From contig JADFRH010000008.1 of the NCBI GenBank assembly GCA_022561415.1, positions 5,071 to 13,250 of the forward strand: 8,180 nucleotides of DNA, written 5' to 3'. The stretch's first letter is position 1. Every line of letters begins with the position of its first letter. Under the pieces are notes generated by a model. The model was given only the letters and a program-made list of their open reading frames with translations. It was not told the origin of the DNA and did no database searches. The position numbers and the translations under genes were made by a program. The DNA is from Planctomycetota bacterium (GTDB lineage: Bacteria; Planctomycetota; Phycisphaerae; UBA1845). Shown piece after piece: positions 6,544 to 8,180 of this stretch.

Positions 6544-7758
6544 CTACAGACGCAAGAGTCCGTCGCGAACGACGGCGCCGTGGTTCACATTTTGGGCTTG
6601 GACGGCATTGTAGAGCCACAGCACTTCACCCGCCGCGACACCCCGATTGTAAATGGCGACCTCGTCGATCCGACCGTGAAATATCCAGTTCCAACCCGTG
6701 CTCGATAGATTCTCTGAAGTTGTTTGACCGACCCCAAGCGTAATCGGTTCATAATTTCCCGCACCGCCGGAGGTCGTACCCAGACCCCCGGTATAGCTTG
6801 ACGAACCGACCTCGGTACCGTCCAAGAAGAGCTTGAACCCGCCGAGGCCGAAGCTGACAACGACTTGGTGCCAGACGTTCGAGGCGAGTGCGGGGGATTG
6901 AAGATAATAGCTCGAAGTGGCGCTCTGTAGGCGGGCATGCACGTGGTTTTCATGAAAATGAATGTCGAGGTGCCCACCGGTGTCGTAGCCGCTCGAATCC
7001 TTTGAGAAGAGCCCGTGGCGCCCCGCGGTGTCTCCCGTCTTGAACCAAAGGATTACGGTCCCCTGATCGAGAAGGAAGTCATCGGAGTGTGGAATCTCGA
7101 TGCGTCCCGCATCGTCCATCCCCGTGGCGATTCTTGTGGAGTAATCACCGGGAATAACCCCTGCGAAGCTAAGATCCACGTCGCCGAAGTGTTGGCCGTC
7201 GTGGGCTCCCACCTCATCCACGGCCGTGCCCCACACGGTATCAGCCAGACGCCACAGCGCGATCGGCGGGCGTTCCATCAGACCGCCGGTGGCCATGCCG
7301 GTGACGGTCGTCGAGTAGACGCCCAGCAGCGCCGCAAAGAAATAGTCCTGTTCCGACGTCACGCTGATGCGCATCGCGTCCCAACCCACGCCCGGTTGGA
7401 ACACGAACTCGCCGGTCATCGCATCAAGGATGACGCCGCCGATCTCCATGATCGTACGGCTGGCGATGTCGGAATTAACTTGGCGATACGACACGTTGAG
7501 CCTGAGAATATCGAGGGCGGAACTACGAGCCGCGTCGGGATCGGGCGGGTCACCCTTGAGATCCTGCACACCGGCCAAGACGGCCGCGTCGACGGCATTC
7601 TGAAGTTCCGACTGAACGACGGCACGCGATCCGAGATCGATCGCCAGCGCTGCAAAGCCGAACAGCACGGGCATCAACACGACGACGAACACGATGGTCA
7701 TCGCGCGACGGCGGTTGCTGAACACTAAGGATTTCGGCATGGGGCCGCTCTGGTCCAT
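6544..7758 (-). CDS. TadG/TadE-like pilus assembly protein with C-terminal LamG (concanavalin A-like) domain
   Basis: With the ATG at 7758 the product is 404 aa. Residues about 16-64 carry the TadG-type N-terminus: a basic patch NRRRA, a single hydrophobic segment (about 19-43, ending GFAALAIDLGSR) and VVQSELQNAVDAAVLAGVQ, a signature of Flp pilus assembly TadG/TadE-like proteins. A linker of about 100 residues leads to a LamG_3-like jellyroll (about 166-385): ALWRLAD, GRIEIPHSDDF, TVILWFKTGD, HQVVVSF, FKLFLDGTEVG and GRIDEVAIYNRG. The C-terminal part is expected outside the inner membrane, where it could bind glycans or proteins. The start is uncertain: ATG 7758 has an AGGA nine bases upstream, ATG 7740 is also reasonable, and a TTG at 7914 would add 52 residues that read like non-coding sequence. 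It precedes cpaE by 282 bp. The stop is TAG at 6544. Confidence 0.85.
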   Translation of the reverse strand: MDQSGPMPKSLVFSNRRRAMTIVFVVVLMPVLFGFAALAIDLGSRAVVQSELQNAVDAAVLAGVQDLKGDPPDPDAARSSALDILRLNVSYRQVNSDIASRTIMEIGGVILDAMTGEFVFQPGVGWDAMRISVTSEQDYFFAALLGVYSTTVTGMATGGLMERPPIALWRLADTVWGTAVDEVGAHDGQHFGDVDLSFAGVIPGDYSTRIATGMDDAGRIEIPHSDDFLLDQGTVILWFKTGDTAGRHGLFSKDSSGYDTGGHLDIHFHENHVHARLQSATSSYYLQSPALASNVWHQVVVSFGLGGFKLFLDGTEVGSSSYTGGLGTTSGGAGNYEPITLGVGQTTSENLSSTGWNWIFHGRIDEVAIYNRGVAAGEVLWLYNAVQAQNVNHGAVVRDGLLRL

Positions 7759-7826
7759 TTCTGAGGATCCTGCAGCGAAAAGCGCAAAGCCTTCCGTAGC
7801 CCGGCAGCGCGACAATCCTGGCGACC

Positions 7827-7842
7827 GGCAGGACGACCTGCC
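7827..7842. repeat. Small hairpin upstream of tadG-like gene
   Basis: GGCAGG at 7827-7832 pairs perfectly with CCTGCC at 7837-7842 around the loop ACGA. It lies about 70 bases upstream of the chosen tadG-like start, within the presumed leader. No T-run follows on the minus strand, so I do not call it a terminator. Confidence 0.5.
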
Positions 7843-7876
7843 CTCTCGCCTGGACTCAACGCTTTGCGTCCCATCC

Positions 7877-8014
7877 TCACGAATGGTTTGCCCCTTCGGG
7901 TTTGTTGTATTCAACGTACGATTCGCAGACTGGCAAAGCCAGCTTGCTGGTCCACAGACAAACCAACGGCCGGTAACGCGGCGCGGAGGCCATCAGTGGA
8001 CCGCGATCGATCAT
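7877..8014 (-). CDS. Possible 45-aa small protein or leader ORF of unknown function
   Basis: An ATG at 8014 is preceded on the minus strand by AGGAGGG (8021-8027) six bases upstream, the strongest ribosome binding site in the window. It opens a 45-codon frame ending in TGA at 7877. The product begins MIDRGPLMASAPRYRPLVCL, has no clear membrane segment or known motif, and is not an Flp pilin: it lacks the prepilin processing site and hydrophobic stretch. Its middle (TSKLALPVC) is encoded by the palindromic repeat at 7927-7950, so the frame may be a gene truncated by repeat insertion, a leader peptide, or chance. The same frame continues upstream to 8068 without a better start. It lies about 120 bp before the tadG-like gene on the same strand. 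Confidence 0.3.
   Translation of the reverse strand: MIDRGPLMASAPRYRPLVCLWTSKLALPVCESYVEYNKPEGANHS
7927..7950 (-). repeat. Palindromic repeat, copy 2 of a two-copy family
   Basis: Read on the minus strand this element has CCAGC, AA, GCTGG, then CTTTGCCAGTCT. It matches the copy at 5021-5044 at 20 of 24 positions. The differences at positions 3, 10 and 20 are A/T exchanges that keep the stems CCAGC:GCTGG and CTGGC:GCCAG paired; position 15 is a loop T/C change. It overlaps the possible small ORF at 7877-8014. Confidence 0.75.
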
Positions 8015-8167
8015 CGAAAGCCCTCCTGTCGCGCATGGGCGATCGTTTGGTACGCTACGCGGATGCAAAGCCCCCGGAGCCGCTATCTACGCCCGCGTCC
8101 GAGAAAAAGCCGATTCCGGTAGGATTGTGCTTCCGTTGACAGGGTGCGAGGTTCGGAAGCGTCTGTT

Positions 8168-8180
8168 GGAGTGACGATGG
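8168..8180 (+). other. Possible start of a divergent plus-strand gene cut by the window edge
   Basis: GGAG at 8168-8171 is followed five bases later by ATG at 8177-8179. This has the layout of a ribosome binding site and start codon, but only one codon is visible, so nothing can be said about a product. If real, 8015-8167 would hold divergent promoters for this gene and the Tad genes; I saw no convincing promoter pair. Confidence 0.25.

Noticed and set aside
6050..6619. Minus-strand 189-codon open frame across the tadG-cpaE gap
   Set aside because: It overlaps the end of the tadG-like gene and the start of cpaE in another frame, its product is Arg/Pro/Gly-rich with no recognisable motif, and it has no ribosome binding site.
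7759..7914. Extending the tadG-like protein to the TTG at 7914
   Set aside because: The added 52 residues (Ser/Arg-rich) are encoded by hairpin-containing leader DNA, the TTG lacks a ribosome binding site, and TadG-like proteins normally have the basic patch and membrane segment within the first 10-30 residues.
8035..8139. Plus-strand 34-codon frame beginning MGDRLVRYADAKPPEPL
   Set aside because: The product looks somewhat protein-like, but there is no ribosome binding site, no known motif, and the size is within chance.
8136..8164. TTGACA at 8136-8141 as a promoter -35 box
   Set aside because: At 17 bases spacing the sequence is GC-rich (GCGTCT) and nothing resembles a -10 box; one hexamer alone is weak evidence.

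Overview
The window looks like a chromosomal segment of a GC-rich, Gram-negative-type bacterium. The mixture of split Tad genes, a LamG-bearing TadG-like protein, weak or absent Shine-Dalgarno sequences and palindromic intergenic repeats suggests Planctomycetota or a relative. That assignment is an impression from gene style, not a proven placement. All six confidently called genes lie on the minus strand, so transcription runs from right to left.

Reading in the direction of transcription: about 420 bp at the right end (7759-8180) hold no confident gene. This stretch carries several small hairpins, a possible 45-aa ORF with an ideal ribosome binding site, and at the very edge a possible start codon of a divergent plus-strand gene. 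Next come a TadG-like membrane-anchored protein with a C-terminal LamG/jellyroll domain (6544-7758), a 282-bp spacer, a CpaE/TadZ-like receiver-ParA protein (5074-6261), a repeat-filled 175-bp spacer, the CpaF/TadA secretion ATPase (3444-4898), and, 26 bp further on, the TadB-like inner-membrane platform protein (2410-3417). A 97-bp spacer with an inverted heptad repeat precedes the TadC-like second platform protein (1368-2312). A 48-bp perfect palindrome then separates tadC from a Memo-family protein (8-1270) with a PqqD-like N-terminal region, which does not obviously belong to the pilus machinery.

Together cpaE, cpaF, tadB and tadC form the cytoplasmic and inner-membrane engine of a Tad (tight adherence, Flp-type IVc) pilus. 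CpaE/TadZ would place the machine, CpaF hydrolyses ATP, and TadB/TadC form the platform through which pilin subunits are moved. The TadG-LamG protein is the likely surface-exposed, possibly ligand-binding component. Pilin (flp), secretin (cpaC/rcpA), cpaB/rcpC, prepilin peptidase (cpaA/tadV) and TadD are not in the window.

The most unusual feature is the intergenic DNA. Almost every junction longer than about 75 bp contains a different palindromic element. One 24-nt element occurs twice in opposite orientation, near 5021 and 7927, with compensatory base changes that preserve its stems. No tRNA, rRNA, CRISPR array, transposase or new defence-type system was recognised.
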